Assembly: GCA_000715855.1 (NCBI GenBank)
Contig: KL571216.1
Location: forward strand, 1,514-7,236
Source: Actinoplanes liguriensis
GTDB taxonomy: Bacteria > Actinomycetota > Actinomycetes > Mycobacteriales > Micromonosporaceae
Length of the DNA: 5,723 nt
Direction of reading: 5' to 3'
Shown: piece after piece, positions 5,706-5,723 of the stretch
How the letters are laid out: every line of letters starts with the position of its first letter
Numbering within the stretch: position 1 is the first letter of the stretch
Notes under the pieces: model-generated
Seen by the model: the letters and a program-made list of their open reading frames with translations, nothing else
What the model was told of the DNA's origin: nothing
Database searches by the model: none
Translations under genes and position numbers: made by a program

Positions 5706-5723
5706 CTGTCTCTTATACACATC
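5706..5723. other. Tn5/Nextera mosaic-end adapter remnant (sequencing artefact)
   Basis: The last 18 bases, CTGTCTCTTATACACATC, match 18 of the 19 bases of the transposase mosaic end used in tagmentation libraries. Its translations (LSLIHI on the plus strand; MCIRDS and MYKRQ on the minus strand) are familiar contamination signatures. Base composition drops abruptly from GC-rich to AT-rich at this point. The first one to three bases could coincide with genomic sequence, since the protein context also allows Leu after Trp101. Confidence 0.97.

Noticed and set aside
2868..5720. A 950-codon minus-strand open frame that looks like a fusion protein ending in a histidine kinase
   Set aside because: Its first ATG lies in the sequencing adapter (MYKRQ signature) and its first part is a shadow of the regulator gene in another frame. 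The real kinase starts at 4625, at the ATGA overlap and just before its first membrane helix.
5375..5722. Minus-strand 115-codon frame beginning MCIRDS
   Set aside because: The start codon is in the adapter remnant, and the rest is antisense to the adaptor gene with no protein-like features.

Overview
The window is very GC-rich DNA in which nearly every codon of the real genes ends in G or C. Together with the gene types this points to a high-GC actinobacterium. A Micromonosporaceae-type genome (Actinoplanes-like) is my best guess, but that is inference from style and not a database result. The right end is not natural sequence: the last 18 bases (5706-5723) match the Tn5/Nextera mosaic end, so this is a contig end and the last gene is cut by the library or assembly, not by biology.

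Layout. (1) 1-763, minus strand: the N-terminal 254 residues of a patatin-like phospholipase, which runs off the left edge. (2) 764-921: a divergent intergenic region with ribosome binding sites for both flanking genes, a GC-rich dyad and a small hairpin just before the rightward ribosome binding site. (3) 922-2871, plus strand: a 649-residue metzincin-type zinc metalloprotease-like protein of uncharacterised function, with no signal peptide. (4) 2868-4625 and 4622-5311, minus strand: a sensor histidine kinase and its OmpR/PhoB-type response regulator. The regulator comes first and the two genes overlap by ATGA. The kinase and metalloprotease genes converge and share a CTAG that holds both stop codons. 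(5) 5312-5402: a 91-bp divergent control region with a good -10 box placed for a leaderless regulator transcript. (6) 5403 to the contig end, plus strand: the start of a membrane-anchored HlyD-like/peptidoglycan-binding efflux adaptor.

How the genes may work together. Regulator, kinase and divergent adaptor form a common actinobacterial arrangement in which a two-component system senses something outside the membrane and controls an adjacent export system. The ABC transporter genes expected after the adaptor lie beyond the contig end. The patatin/metzincin pair shares a control region and both proteins look cytosolic. A shared role is possible but unproven. I see no RNA genes, CRISPR arrays, insertion sequences or prophage genes, and no gene-free stretch longer than 300 bases.
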